A stretch of 64,000 nucleotides of DNA from Hevea brasiliensis (lineage: Eukaryota > Streptophyta > Magnoliopsida > Malpighiales > Euphorbiaceae). Both the position numbers and the translations under genes were made by a program. This document shows positions 23,946 through 37,703 of the stretch, piece after piece; the stretch's first letter is position 1, and every line of letters begins with the position of its first letter. The stretch spans positions 78,478,992 to 78,542,991 of the forward strand of contig NC_079498.1 of assembly GCF_030052815.1 (NCBI RefSeq), given 5' to 3'. The notes under the pieces are model-generated. The model had not been told where the DNA came from. It searched no databases and was given only the letters and a program-made list of their open reading frames with translations.

Positions 23946-25201
23946 GGAATTTTGAGTTTAATACATGTGTTTATGATTGAATGAACTTGGAAATATGCTT
24001 AAATGAAAAGAAAATTTTTGTTGAGAGACCAAAGTTAAATTTCATCCAGCTAGGGTTTGATGGTGTATACATGTGTTTTGATTGAATTAGTAGAGTAAGT
24101 AAGCTTGAATGGGTTAAGGAAGCATGTTTATAGGTGTTTAATTAGCTAAATGCAACAAATGGCATGAACTAGGATTTTGGCATCTAGGGTTTTGGAGACA
24201 AAAATGTGAGAATGTGTTAAATGGTGTGTTGACTTGTTTGAGATGAAAAATGGTCATTTGTGACCAATTGAGATGTGTTGGAAGTGTTAGAAGTGAGTTC
24301 AAATTCGAATTGAAAATGGCCATACTGTAGGCAGCAAGACCAAGGTCCCTTTAAGGGACCAAAACTGAAAATTTACAAGTCCAATTGGTATGAGACCAAT
24401 TGGGAATGAAAATAGACATAAAATGGAACATTTTTCATTTAGGAATCATGCCCAAAAAGTGACCAAAACCTAGTGAACAAATTGACCAAATCCGGATTTA
24501 TGTAGTCTGACCGGTACAAAAATGACCAAATGAACAGTGTTAGTTCATTTGGCCATAACTTGGGCTAGGTAGGTCTAAATGTTCTGAAATTTTACCAATA
24601 GACAGCTAAGATATAGACCTAAAACTTTCATAAAGAACACAAACCCAAATTATACACTTAACCAAGTCATTTGGCCACCCAAATTTGGTGATCTAAAACT
24701 GCCAGAACCAGTTTGGCACCCAGAAATCTGGGTTAAGTCCAATCCGGCAGCCATGATTCAAATGGCTATAACTTGAGCTACAAAACTCCAAATGGAGTGA
24801 TTCAAAAAGAATAATAAAGTTAAGACAATAGGAAACATTTTCTATGAAGAAAGTTTTACCAAATTCTAACAGAAAAATGACCAATGGAACAGTGCAACAT
24901 AAGACACCAAAACTGAAAATTTGCAAATTTGCCTAAAAGACTTAGAATTTTAGTAAACAACCAAAACCAACAAATTTAGTTACCAAAATGTGGTATGTGG
25001 GTGAAGTTAGAATTCTCATACCTATTAAGCCTTAGAAAGTCAACAAATTGACTTGAATAGTGTCATGAATAGTATCCCGAAACACAAATTTTAAAGAACA
25101 TCAAGTTTAGCACATTAAAGTTAGGTAAAAGTGAATTTAAATTTATTTTTGGATTTATGCTAAGTTATGGTACTGAAACACTATGAAACTGTATGTTTCA
25201 G

Positions 25202-25265
25202 TGGAAAGGAACATTGGAAAAGAACCCGAGGAATCGAGTCAAAGCCAAGAGGCGACTCGCTTAAG
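25202..25265 (+). other. 64-nt exon-like block (C-family solo LTR)
   Basis: It follows GTATGTTTCAG and ends TTAAG before GTTTGTGCAC. It contains CGAGTC...GACTCG, a stem whose outer pair differs from TGAGTC...GACTCA in families A and F yet still pairs. Confidence 0.55.
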
Positions 25266-25798
25266 GTTTGTGCACAACATCAATATGCTTTAAAAATTCA
25301 TTTACAAAGTGCATGAAATGTGTATTATGCTTTTGTTTTGAATTGTTGAAAGTTTATTTGTGTATGTTTGAAATGGAAATAAATGTTTAGTAAATTGTTA
25401 AGATAAGTTTTGAAACCACAGTGTCATGACCATATATTTGAACACCTCTCTAGCATGACTAGTGGGGGTAATCAGTTTCAAATTTTGATTCCTTCTCTGG
25501 CTGAAGTGTTGAGGTGTGTGCCAGTAGAAGAAAAAAATGAATGGATATCCATATATTTGAGCTAGCTAGCCTTGTGATGTGACTTCTCCTTAGCCTCTGG
25601 CTATTGAGATTATATTTGTTTCGAATGGCATCATATAACTGTGGGTTTTATGAAATTGGTTTTGATATTTCGAAATGAAATTGTTTAGATTAAAATCGCA
25701 TAGTTCATGTTTTGTATTTAATTCTCATGTTCAGTCCAATTTTTGAATAAATATGATTTAAATTCTGCATAAAGATTATTTTAGTATATTGTGCACCA

Positions 25799-25840
25799 CT
25801 GAGTCCTAGTACTCAGCGATGGCTGTTATTGCTATCGCCG
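25799..25840 (+). other. LTR twin hairpin (C-family solo LTR), AG lost
   Basis: Stem CTGAGT/ACTCAG is followed by GCGATGGC/GCTATCGC. Where other copies have AG this one has CG, so the acceptor-like base is mutated here. Confidence 0.6.
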
Positions 25841-27010
25841 ATTTATAGACTAGAGGAGCAGCAGACTGAGCTGCTGAGGATTGAGGAGCTACCTGCTTGA
25901 AGTTATTAGGTATATTTTATACCCTGATTGTAAAAATTTATTTTGATGTATGTAATGTATGTAAATGTATGGATATGTAAAATTGGTCTTGAGCAGTTTG
26001 TATAAAGTTTGTAATAAATTTTAGTTTGAATTTCTCTTAGTGTAAATTTTTGTAAGGATGTATATAAATTGTTTTATCTTTAATGAAATATGAATGGAAG
26101 TATTTTGCTTAAAATTGAATGAAATTGATTAATGGTATTTTGATGATTGTTGAATATTGGAAATTGTGGATTTGAATTTTTGGAAATTGAGAAATGATGT
26201 TGAATTTGATTGGGATGGTTGTGAGATTGAAGAAGTTGTTGAGACAAATTATTGGAAGTGTTTTTTTTTACAGGTATTTGAAGAACTGTTTTCTCAAAAT
26301 ACAGATGGCACTCTGCCAAAATTTCTATAAAATTTGTGGAAAAATAAAATGGGACAAAAATTTTACTAGTTTTAAAACTTTGAATAAATGATTTTAATAT
26401 CTATTTAAAAATGCTCACCACTTATACAAGTAAGAAATATTTTTTTAAAAATCCCTTGTAGGGTACTTAATGAGTTATTGGTAGGTGAAGTTCGGTAGTT
26501 CATTAGGTATTCTACAGGATCATGTTATGCCTTACAGTGGGATAAGTTGTGACAAAATGAGCCAAACCTATAGCGATGGGTGACCGCACTGGAAAGTTAC
26601 GGCGAGGACCGTTGACTAACCCTGGACCACGAGGAACTCAGGCAAGTATTTTTGGGACATAATTAAAGGTCTACTGAGGTATAATTGACATTGGAAATGT
26701 CAAAGAAAAATTAGTAAGTCAGTACAAATAAAAACGAAAATTTAAGAAAATTGGCGGAACAAGGATTAAATTGGTGTTACCGAAAAAGTCCGAATTTGAC
26801 CCGAAGATGGGCATTTTGATCAATTGACACCTAGAGTGAACTTTTGACCTAAATGTCCATGAAAAATAAGTATTATTAAATTTTGAAAATCCCATGAAAA
26901 ATAAAATTCTATGTATAATGTAATTAAGTGAAATTATGGGATAAAATGTAGGATAATTAAAAGTTTAATTATAATAATAATGAAACTTAAGTTAGTGGAC
27001 CTTAGTGGGG

Positions 27011-27018
27011 TATATAAG
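27011..27018 (+). promoter_or_regulatory. TATA box candidate in F LTR
   Basis: GGGGTATATAAGGCC is a good plant TATA box. A pyrimidine-rich CTTCTTCTTC stretch follows about 45 bp later, and the donor-like GTTAGT lies 249 bp downstream. The A LTR has GGATATAAATA at the same place. Confidence 0.6.
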
Positions 27019-27259
27019 GCCACATGAAGATAAGAGAATCAACCATTTTCACTCATCTTCTTCTTCATTTCTTCTTCTTGCTGAATTGAAATTCTCTCCC
27101 AAGTTCATCCATGGCCGTCCCACTTACAAGCTCCAATCCACCGCCTTCAAGCCATGATCTTCACAAGTTGTCTTTATTAAAGTTAATCCCCACATCACAA
27201 GGAGGCCATTGATGGTAATTTGAAGAGGTATAGTTGAGGTTTGGTCAAGCTCAATAAAG

Positions 27260-27265
27260 GTTAGT
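27260..27265 (+). promoter_or_regulatory. splice-donor-like GTTAGT in F LTR
   Basis: AAAG then GTTAGTGC. Without the nested element it is about 881 bp from the LTR start. Confidence 0.5.
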
Positions 27266-28903
27266 GCTTAATCTTTCCATTTTCCTTTACTAATCCTTGT
27301 GTTGAGCTTTGGGTAAGTTGAATTGCTAAGAAAAATTGAGGAAATGAATGAGTATTTAATGGTGATTGAATTTTGAAGCCATGGAACCTAAAGAGGTTTG
27401 AATTATCTTTACACATATTTGATGGGGAATGATATTGATTAAGGTAATTAGAGGTCCTAGCAAATTAACTTTATGTGTATGTTGAGATTGAGTAATTGAA
27501 TTAGGAGTTTGAAAGAATTGTTGAAGACCTTGGATAATTGTTGAATTAAGGCAGCCTTGAGAAGCATGAAAATGATTAATTTATGCATATAATTTTTGAT
27601 TAATGATGCTCAATTTATGTGATTATAAGTAGTAGAATTTAATTATAAGAGCACATGTGAGGTTGACAATGTGAATTTGGGTTTTGAAAAATTTTTCAAG
27701 ACTTGGACAATTGAGCTTGAAATTGGCAGCCTATAATACTATGAAATTGTATGTGAGTTTATGTGAATTATTGATGAAATGTGATGGTGTTAAATAGTGG
27801 GCAGCATGTGTAGTTTTCATGGATGTGTATGTGAAATATTAGTGTTGAAGTATGTTGTATTTTGGTGGAATTGAATGTTGGACTTTAATGGTGAATTGTG
27901 TGCATTGAGCACTTGAGTGTTCTGCCCAATATGCTTGCTGGAATTGTGTTTAGTATTTGTAGAAGTGCTATGAATGAATAATGAAGTCATGAGGAGGAGA
28001 AGGAATGTCAAATTGAAAGTGTAATTTTCTTATACAGGTTGTGTGTTGTTGGCAGTACCTAAATTAGGTTATAAGTGCAAAACTGTGAACCCAATTGGTA
28101 TGAGGCCAATGGGGGTGAAACTAGACACCAAATAGGCCAACTGTCATGTAGAAATGTTGCCAAAATTTTGCCTAGAAACTGACCTTAAAAATGACCAAAT
28201 CCGGAATGGCAACTTTGCAAACCCAGATTTTTGACCATATGAACAGTAGTTATTGAGATGACCATAACTCACTCAAGACAGGTCCAATTGACCTGAAATT
28301 TTTACCATGGATAGCTTAGACATAGAGCTACAATTCTTATGAAGACACCAAAGCCCAGAAATGGCCAGAACCAAGTCAAATAGCTTGTACAATTTCGGAT
28401 ACCAAAACTGCCAAAACTAAAAGTGACCTAAAATTTACCAAATTTTGCACTAAATGTGCAATCTGTCCAGCTTTAGTAAATTGACCATATCTTGGCCTAT
28501 ACAACTCAGAATGACCTGAAATTTTTCCCCGAGTGCAATAAGACATAGAGCTACAATTTTTCTTCTTTGACCAGAAGCTAAAAACCAAGAGAAATAGGAC
28601 TTAAAGCTAGACCAATCTAGCACACAAAAATTGAGAACTTGACATTTACATACAATGATGCTTGAAATAATTTGGCAATGAATGCCAACTTGTAAAAATG
28701 GTAAATTGCACTATATTGGTAGCATATTGAAATGCAAAATGTGACATATTGGCAACATTAAATCTAATTCATATAGAGTGCATCAAGGGTCAATATTATA
28801 GGTTGACTAAGAAAAATAATAGAATTAAATAAATTAATTATTGAACCTTATTATTATAAACCATTTAAATGAGTACTGAAACACTTTAAATTGTGTGTTT
28901 CAG

Positions 28904-28967
28904 TTAGAAAAGACACTGGGAAGGGAAAAGACCCACTGAGTCAAGGCCAAGAGACGACTCACCAGAG
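28904..28967 (+). other. 64-nt exon-like block (F solo LTR)
   Basis: It follows TGTGTTTCAG and ends CAGAG before GTTTGTGCAC. Length and edges are identical to those of the A family. Confidence 0.55.
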
Positions 28968-29951
28968 GTTTGTGCACAATTAGTTTTTAATTGATTTTGT
29001 TCTGAAAATTTCACATGACTAAATGACGTATTTTCCTTATGTATTATGTTTATCAAGTATTTGATTTAATTCAATGATTATTGAAATTGTTATAGTATGT
29101 ATGAATTTAGCTTTGTGAAATGGTATTTCAACAAATATTAAGTATTGTTATGGATTGAATAAATTATGTTTTGGAAAATTGTGATAGAATATGTTTTGAA
29201 TTGTGATGGACAATTTGCATGGAAAAATACAAATGTATGTTTTGAATTGTGATAAGCATAAAAATTATTGGATATTAGAATTGACTTTGAATTGAATTTT
29301 GTTGTGATTTATGCTCACAAAAAGGACAAAGAGATTGATGATATTATTTTGTATCTCACTATAGATGCTTGACTAGGTTATTACCCGTCGCTCTTATTTG
29401 TTGAGAAGACAATGAAGTTAGCTTTGTTTTGATTACCTTGGTACATGCACAGGCTTAGATTCTCCTCTTATTAGAGGTTAGATCTAAGTTTTTATGTTAT
29501 GGCCCTTTCGGAAGTTTCATTATTGTGATGTGTACTGTGCACGATGATTCGACCTCCCTGACCATAGGGAGTTAGAATCCGATTCAACTTCCCCGACCAT
29601 AGGGAATTAGAATCACCCTGAAGATGGCCCTTGCGAATTAGTCTTGCATAGTTAGTGAGATAAAGAATAGTTTTTGAATAGTAAAGAATTTCGATTTCAA
29701 ATGGGATTTATGCATAATTGATTTTGTTGGAATTAATCTTTATTTCCATGATTGTTGGAATTACTTTAAATGTCCAGTTGTGATTTGATAAATTGAATTT
29801 CTCACTCAAAGTCATTTTAACTAATGATTTATATTATTGGCAATGAAGATTTTGACTTTTGGAATTTTGTTGAATTTCGAGACTTTCAAATTAATTGTTA
29901 TAATTTTGTCAATGTATATTGTACTATGTTTTAAATTATAGTTGTGCACCA

Positions 29952-29992
29952 CTGAGTTCACCACTTAGCGATAGCTTTGTATGCTGTCGCAG
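29952..29992 (+). other. LTR twin hairpin ending in AG (F solo LTR)
   Basis: A CTGAG/CTTAG stem (one G-T pair) is followed by GCGATAGC/GCTGTCGC and AG at 29991-29992. Confidence 0.65.
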
Positions 29993-30777
29993 GTGAAAAG
30001 AGCATAGAGCACTTGAGTAAGCTTCTTTGAAGACACATTCAGATCAGCTCCAGGTATATCATAGGTATACCAATGTACATAGGTTTTGATGTATGCATGT
30101 AATAATATGTATGTAAATTATTTGAGCAGTTGTATAAAAGCTCTTGTAAAATATTTTGGTATGTAATTAAATATAAATTATTGTAAAAGTAAATTTGAAA
30201 TTTTATTTACCTGAATAGTTTTGTAATATTAATTTTTGAGTCTTATAATCAATGAAATGTTTCTTTTATGATGAGGCTGGTTTGAAAAAGAAATGATTTG
30301 ATTATTGAGATTGAATTGTGAGATGAAATGAAGTTTATTGGAGTTGTATTTGATAAAACATATTGGGAGTGTTTTCTTTTTCAAGTTTGAAGAACTGTTT
30401 TCTCAAAATACAGCGGGCAGTCTGCCGAAATTTTGAAAAATTTTTTATAACACCATATTTTAATCGATGATACAAATTTTACGAAAATTGATTTAAAATC
30501 CCTAGTAGTATATTTAATGGGTTACTGGTAGGTGAAATACGGTAATTAATTAGGTGTACTACGGGATCATGTTACATCTTACGGAGGAATAGGGTGACAA
30601 TTTGACACCTAGAGTTGACTTTTGACCTAAATATCCATTAAAAATGAGTAGTATTAAATTTTGAAAATCCCATGAAAAATGAAATTAGTGTATAATGTAA
30701 TTATGGAAACTAGAAGGGGTATAATTAAAATTTTTGAAACTTGAATTATTTAATAAAATAAATAAAGATTAGTGGGG

Positions 30778-30788
30778 GATATAAATAC
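30778..30788 (+). promoter_or_regulatory. TATA box candidate in A 3' LTR
   Basis: GGATATAAATA is followed by a CTTCTTCTT stretch, as in the F LTR. The donor-like GTAAGT lies about 242 bp downstream at 31023. Confidence 0.55.
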
Positions 30789-31022
30789 ATAAGTGGACAA
30801 CAAATTCCACTAACCTCATCTTCTTCTTATTCATTCTTCTTCTTGCCGAAATGAAGCTCTCAAACAAAACCTCTATGGCCGCACCTTGTAAGCTTCATCA
30901 TCCCATTATCAAGCCATGATTCTCACACTTCTCTTCACTAAACCTTGTCTACACACCTTGGGCAGCACATTTGGAGCAAAAAGAAGGAAGTTTAGTGAAG
31001 TTTGAGCAAGCTTCAAAAATTG

Positions 31023-31028
31023 GTAAGT
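31023..31028 (+). promoter_or_regulatory. splice-donor-like GTAAGT in A 3' LTR
   Basis: AAATTG then GTAAGTGTCC. Without nested DNA it lies about 868 bp from the LTR start. Confidence 0.5.
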
Positions 31029-32381
31029 GTCCAAACTCCTTCCTTTCTTGAGTAAAGTTTATGTTTAGCTTGAGATGAGTAATTTGGTGAAGAAAATTTA
31101 TGGTTTTGAAGAGTTATTGTTATGTGCTATTTTTGGCAGCCATGGAAAGGGAAGGCAAGTGAAATTTTCTTCATGTAATTGATGATGTTTAATGGGAATT
31201 AAGTTTGATTAAAGAAGTTTGATGTATTGGTTAGTTAATTCTATGTATATGTAATTTAGTGGTGGAAGTTATATGTAATATTTAGGAGTGTTTATGTGTA
31301 CACATTGATAGAATTAGACTTTGTGAATTGGGATTATAATTGGTGTATTAAAGGGAATTGTAATCTGCCCAAATTGATTATAATGTGAAGTGATGAATGG
31401 ATTTGGTATGGTACCAAATCAGAATTGGTATGAGATTTAGCAAGTAAAGTGCATGTGGTTGGTGTTGAGGGAAGTATACGAGGGCAGTAGCTAAATTGAG
31501 CTATAAGTGTAAAATTGTGACCCCAATTGATATGAGGCCAATTGGAGGCAAAACTAGACATAAAATAAGCCAACTTTCATGGATAGGTCATGCCAAAATT
31601 TTGCCTAGAAGTGACCTAAAAGAATGACCAAATCTAGATTAGCATAACATAAGAACCCAGAAATTGACCATATGAACAGTAATAAGTCTTTTGGCCATAA
31701 CTCACTCAAAACTGGTCCAAATGACCTGAAATGTCACACCCTACCCCTCTGTAAGGCATAACATGATCCCGTAGTATACCTAATGAATTACCAACTCCGT
31801 CTACTGATAACCCATTAAATACACTACAAGGGATTTTAAAAACTTTTCTTACTTATTTTACAGTGGTGAGCATCACATGTGTATTAAAGACTTTGGTGAA
31901 CTGAAGTGGAACAATTAACTCATTTGATTTATTTGGAATTTCTGTAAAAATTTTGGCAGAGTGCCACCTGTATTTTGGATAAAACAGTTCTTCAGAAAAC
32001 CTGTAAAAAGACACTTCAATAATTTTCCAAATCTCAACTCCAATACATTTCTCAACACAACAATTTATCAACTCAATTCCATAGAAATTTTTCAAAGTCT
32101 GAGATAAGGAAATATAATACAATTTTTACAAGTCAAATAACTCATAATTAATTTACAATTTCAAGGTACGATTTGAATTTACAATTTCAAGGTATGATTT
32201 GAATTTACAATTTCAAGGTACGATTTGAATTTACAACTGCTCAAAACCAAAAAAAAAAATAATATGTACATACAGTGGTCATACATTACAGTACAAAATG
32301 CAAAAAGTGGTATACTCGTTATACCCGAAAATCTCTTGCTAGAGGTATATGCAGCCTAGTCTCACGCCTGTCTGCTCTCTA

Positions 32382-32422
32382 CTGCGACAAAGAATAAAGC
32401 TATCGCTGAGACAATGTCTCAG
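32382..32422 (-). other. LTR twin hairpin ending in AG (B2 solo)
   Basis: CTGAGAC/GTCTCAG is followed by GCGATAGC and TTGTCGC, then AG at 32383-32382. Confidence 0.6.
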
Positions 32423-33109
32423 TGGTGCACAACATTAACCAAATACAATTTAAATCACAATTCATAAGTCATGTAAATAGTGGATACTTAAAATCATAGT
32501 TAAATTCAAGACAATAAATGTCAACAAGAATTTAAACTCCATTTCTCAATATCACAATAGATTTCCATAAGTTAGATCATGTTTGAATTCAAAAGACAGT
32601 ATATATCAATGAGAGTTTAAATCCATTTCACAATCTCACAATACACATCAATAAATCACACACAGCTTAATCATGATTCATAGTTCAATTCGTCCCAAAA
32701 GCCAATGGCTAATGAGGTATTCAATTCGTCCCAAAAGTCGATGACTAATGAGGAATAACATAGCTAGCTAGCAAAAATATGAGTACTCATCCAATTCGTC
32801 CTCAACAGGCACACACCTCAACACTTCAGCCAGAGAGGGAATTCAATTCGTTCTACTAGACAAGCTAATGAGGAATACAATCAATATACATGATAGCTGT
32901 GGTTTCAAACCATTTCCAATGCTTTTAAATCAATAAGTATCCATCAATATCATTCAAACAATTTCTCACAGTTCAAATCATTTACAATGCTTTTCAAGCA
33001 ATAAATATTCATTCAAATACATTTCCACAATTTAAAACAATAATATACAAATAGTCAATATTTATTTCAATTGAAAATAATTCAAAAGAAATAGTTATTG
33101 TGCACAAAC

Positions 33110-33172
33110 CTCTGATATTTGTCTCCTGGTCTTGACTCAGTATTTCTTTCCCTTTTGCTGAGTCCTTGTTAA
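33110..33172 (-). other. 63-nt exon-like block (B2 solo)
   Basis: It follows GTGTTTTTCAG and ends CAGAG before GTTTGTGCAC on the minus strand. Confidence 0.5.
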
Positions 33173-34603
33173 CTGAAAAACACAATTTGAAGTGTTTCAG
33201 TGCTAAATTAATTTGCCTCTAACGATAATGTTCGATAAACAATTCACTGAATACCTTTATTTGCTTAATCACCTAATATACCGACCCTCGATGTTTTCTA
33301 GGTAAATTAGGTTTTAGTGTCCTTTATATGTCACATTCGATAGGATTTTAGGGTTGGTACGTGTTACCAAACTCAATTCTATGTATATTGCGTTTTCTTG
33401 CATTTCATTGCAAATTGCTGGATTTCGGGATACTAGTTTGACCTAGCCGGACGATCTAGTTCCCTCGATTTTCGGGTTTCAGTCAAAACTACAAACTTGT
33501 AGATCTATGTCTTATGGACCGCGGTGCAAAATTTTAAGTCAATCCAAGTTAAGTAGACCAAGTTATGGTCATTATACTATTGCTGGTCAAATGGTATCAA
33601 ATTAGGTCAATTTTAGGTCAATTTGGTTAACTTTGGTTCGGCCAATTTTTGGACCCGAACTTGTGTAAGCTTTTTGACTTGCTTCTGGTCATTTCTGGGT
33701 TTTGGTGTCTTCATAAGACTTGTAGGTATGGGTCTTAACTATTCATGGTTAAAATTTCAGGTCAATTGGACCTGTTTTGAGTGTTATGGCCTAAACACTC
33801 ACTGCTGCCCAATTGGTCATTTTTCAGGTCCTAATTGTACCTAATCCGAATTGGTCATTTTCTTAGGTCACCTTGCAAGCAGAATTTTGGTATGCTTTCT
33901 CAATGAAAGTTGGCACATTTTGTGCCTAGTTCCACCTCCAATTGGTCTCATACCAATTGAGGTTACAAATATAAACTTATTGGCTAAAATGTACACTGCC
34001 CTTAGTTACCTTGCTTAAACACACATCAATCACACACTTACCTTGCAATATGTTTACTTCCCTACCAAATCTGTTTTGGTACATTACCAAAAACATATTC
34101 CACTTTACATTAACATTACTTTGGGCAGATTACAATTATCCTCAACACACCAAATATAATTCACATTTACAAGTTCTAAGTACAATCACATACACACCTA
34201 ACCATTACAAATCTTACATACACTTTACAATATCAATCTATATACATATCCATCAAACTTCTATGTCAATATTCTGCCACCACCTTCATGAACACACACA
34301 TTTATTCAAGAATCCCCAAGCTGCTGAAATTCTTCCTCAATACCAAAGTGTCCTACAATCATCAATTTTCATCCAAGTGCAAAAATCACCTTATACATAT
34401 GAAATATTTTACTAGGATATTAAATCACCATAACCAACATAATTTCCCATCAATTATATGCACAATTATCTCATCAAATACATGACTACATGGCTGTCCA
34501 AAATGAACACAACAATAACTCTTCAAACTCAAAAATTTTCTTCACAAATCCAACACCCATAACATGCACACAAAATTTAACAAAGCTATCTTCAAAAATG
34601 CTA

Positions 34604-34609
34604 ACTTAC
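34604..34609 (-). promoter_or_regulatory. splice-donor-like GTAAGT in B2 solo LTR
   Basis: ATAAG then GTAAGTTAG on the minus strand, 863 bp from the LTR start. Confidence 0.5.
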
Positions 34610-36627
34610 CTTATGGTTGGAGCTTGTTAAACCTTGCTTAAACTTCTCAAATTTGGTATCAAACTCTTCCTTGTGATGTGTAGACCATTTTTCATGAAGG
34701 AACATAAGTGTTTAGAGTTGAAAATGGAGAGGTTAAGTGAGCTCATGCAAAACGCCCATGGAGGTTTCTCTCATCCTTCAATTCGGCTGGTTTTATGGAA
34801 ATGGAGAATATGAACTTTCTGCTGGGATAATGGAATTACAGCTGCCCCATTATGTGTCTATTATATTCCTTTAGTGGCCCACTCACTCAATTTTAACTAT
34901 ATAATAAGCTTACATGTTTTATTTACACATTTTTCACTCCATTTTGGCTATTTGTATTAGGTACCCTCAATTTAATTTTTCATTTCATTTTTTAAGTGTA
35001 ATATTATTTATTTTTAATGGACATTTAGGTCAAAAGACAATTCGGGATGTCAAATGACCATAATGCCCCTGTTCGGGTTGCATTCCCGATTTTGTCTGTT
35101 TTTCGATTTCTCACTTTTTTTTGTACTAATTATTTAATTTTTATTTGATCTTTCTAATGATATTTATTCTTCAATAAGGGTCTATTTAAGTCCTAAAAAT
35201 GTTTTCCAGGGTTCCTCGATCAGTGGCTATTAGTCAACGGTCCACGCCGTGACTTCCCAAAGATCACCCATCGTTAGGTTTCCTACTGCTTAACTTGATT
35301 ACCTTTCTTTGCTATTATTTTTCCTTTGTTTTTCTTGTATTTTCTTTTCTTGTATTTCATTATTTTATGTCTCCTCCCTCATGTCAAAGTGTAGTTCTAG
35401 GCATCCTAGCTGTCCGGACAACACTGGTCATTGGAGCAGTAGAACGCACTACCGAACTTTGGGGTGTTACATGAAATTTATACCGTTGGAAAGTTTAGAC
35501 ATAGGACTACAACTTTGGTTACCACCAAGCCCAGAAATCCCATTAAGCAAGTCAAATTGATTGCCCAAGTGGGGTTACAAAAACTGGCCGAATTGACTTT
35601 GACCTAAAAATGACCTACATTGCAATATAAGTGCAACTTGACCAGCAATAGTAAAATGACCATAACTTGGTCCATAGAACTCCAAATGATATGAAATCAG
35701 TGCCAAAATTTCAATAAGACATAGATCTACAATATTGGTAATTTGACCAAAGCCCATAAATCAAGGGAACTAGGTCAATTAACTTGATTAAGTTAGCACA
35801 CTAAATCTGGAATCGACACATTTGACCATAAAATCCAGAAAATTCAAATAAGCATATCTCCCACAAGAAGTGTCCAATTTAAATGAGCCATACCAATATG
35901 GAAAGCTAAGAAAGAGACCTAAAACTTTGTTTTAGATAACTTCCTCAAATTATAAATGTATAAAGTCAGAATTTAAGGTCAAAGCCATTAACCTAATTGA
36001 GGACTATGCCAATATAGGACCTTTGAGTCCAAGTTAACAATTTATCTATAAAGAATTCTATAAAAATTGAAAAATAGTAAGAAAAATTTTTTATTGTCCC
36101 TAAAACATAGGGCAACAATACTTATGAAAAATGTTAGACCTCAATGTGATTACAAACTGTCCAAATAAATTAGTAAAGTCAGAACTTAAAATGCCTAAGG
36201 AAACTAAAATTTAGATTTTGACCTAGTTATGGTTAATTGACCATAACTTAAGTTATATAACTCCAAATGGAGTGATTCAAAAAGGAAATTAGAGAAGACA
36301 CAATGAGAAACAATTTGATGAAGAGAAATTTATTAAATTTACACTGTAGCTTGGTCCAATAGACAGTAAACATTGGCTATTAAATCTGAATAATTGTAAT
36401 AAAAATGCAATAAGTTTTGAAATGAAATTGGCGATATATATCAACATGTGAGGAATGAAAAATTGAACATATTAGTGACATTAAAACTAATTCACCTAGT
36501 GTGTATTAAAGGTCAACATTATAGGTTGACTAATGAAAGGAATAGTATTAATAAAATTTAATTATTGAACCTTATTATTAGAAATAATTTAAATGAGTAC
36601 TGAAACACTTTAAATTGTGTGTTTCAG

Positions 36628-36691
36628 TTAGAAAAGACACTGGAAAAGGAAAAAACCCACTGAGTCAAGGCCAAGAGGCGACTCATCAGAG
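36628..36691 (+). other. 64-nt exon-like block (A, 3' LTR)
   Basis: It follows TGTGTTTCAG and ends CAGAG before GTTTGTGCAC. It contains TGAGTC...GACTCA around GCCAAGAGGC. Confidence 0.55.
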
Positions 36692-37662
36692 GTTTGTGCA
36701 CAACTAGTTTTTAATTGATTTTGTTCTGAATATTTCATATGATTAAATGACATTATTTTCCTTATATATTATGTTTATCAAGTATTGAATTTAATTCAAT
36801 AATTATTGAAATTGTTATAGTATATATGAATTTAGCTTTGTGAAATGGTATTTCAATAAGTATTAAGCATTGTTGTGGATTGAATAAATTATGTTTTAGA
36901 AAATTGTGATAGAATATGTTTTGAATTGTGATGGGCAATTTGCATGGAAAAATACAAATTTATGTTTTGAATTGTGATGAGCATAAAATTATTGGATATT
37001 AGAATTGACTTTGAATCGAATTGTATTGTGATTTATGCTCACAAAAAGAACAATGAGATTTATGATATTGTTTTATATCTCACTATAGATGCTTGACTAG
37101 GGTATTACCCGTCTTTCTCATTTATTGAGGAGACAATGGAGTTAGCTCTGTTTTGATTACCATGGTACGTGCACAGGCTTAGATTCTCCTCCTATTAGAG
37201 GTTAGATCTAAGTTTTTGTTATGGCCCTTTCTGAAGTTTCATTATTGTGATGTGTACTGTGCACGATGATTCGACCTCCCCGACCATAGTGAGTTAGAAT
37301 CCGATTCAACCTCCCCGACCATAGGGTGTTAGAGTCACCTTGAAGATGGCCCTTACGGATTAGTCTTGCACAGCTAGTGAGGTAAAGAATTGTTTTTGAA
37401 TAGTAAAGAATTTCGATTTTAAATGGAATTTATGCATAATTGATTTTATTGGAATTAATATTTATTTCCATAATTGCTGGAATTACCTTTGTGATTTGAT
37501 AAATTGAATTTTGTGATCAAAGTCATTTTATACAAATGATTTATATTATTGGTAATGAATATTTTGATTTTTAGAATTTGATGAGTATCCAGATTTCCAA
37601 ATTATTTGCTGTAATTTTGCTAAGGTATATTATACTATCTTTTAAGTTATAGTTGTGCACCA

Positions 37663-37703
37663 CTGAGTTCACCACTCAGCGATAGCTTTGCATGCTGTCG
37701 CAG
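37663..37703 (+). other. LTR twin hairpin ending in AG (A, 3' LTR)
   Basis: CTGAG/CTCAG is followed by GCGATAGC/GCTGTCGC and AG at 37702-37703, then GTGAAAAGAGC. Confidence 0.65.

Larger units (their letters stand above)
23050..26554 (+). mobile_element. solo LTR of family C in the F LTR
   Basis: This 3505-bp LTR starts TGTAACACCCCCATTTG and ends TTGTGACA. The flanks are aaacg and aaatg, a target duplication with one C/T change at a CpG. It is the same family as the LTRs of elements C and D. No interior is present. Frames at 23545-24926 are chance. Confidence 0.9.
22870..30599 (+). mobile_element. solo LTR of family F in the A LTR
   Basis: It starts TGTAACATCC and ends AGGGTGACA. Both flanks are atttg (22865-22869 and 30600-30604), a perfect 5-bp target duplication. 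Without the nested C-family solo LTR it is about 4.22 kb. It has no interior, so it formed by recombination between two LTRs. It carries a TATA-like GTATATAAGG, a donor-like GTTAGT, the 64-nt block and the twin hairpin in the same order as the A family. Confidence 0.92.
31732..35471 (-). mobile_element. solo LTR of family B, subfamily 2
   Basis: This 3740-bp LTR is flanked by tgaaa on both sides (31727-31731 and 35472-35476), a perfect target duplication. Its outer parts match element B, but the part between the exon-like block and the twin hairpin differs: it lacks the 47-bp repeats and has units with GTCAATAAGAATTT-like text and AATTCGTCCCAAAAG. No interior is present. The frames at 33623-34485 (plus) and 31334-32122 (minus) are chance. 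Confidence 0.92.

Noticed and set aside
33623..34485. Several frames of 65-134 codons in the B2 solo LTR
   Set aside because: They lie in LTR DNA, are not kept in homologous LTRs at 10650, 17170 and 47119, and show no recognisable domain.
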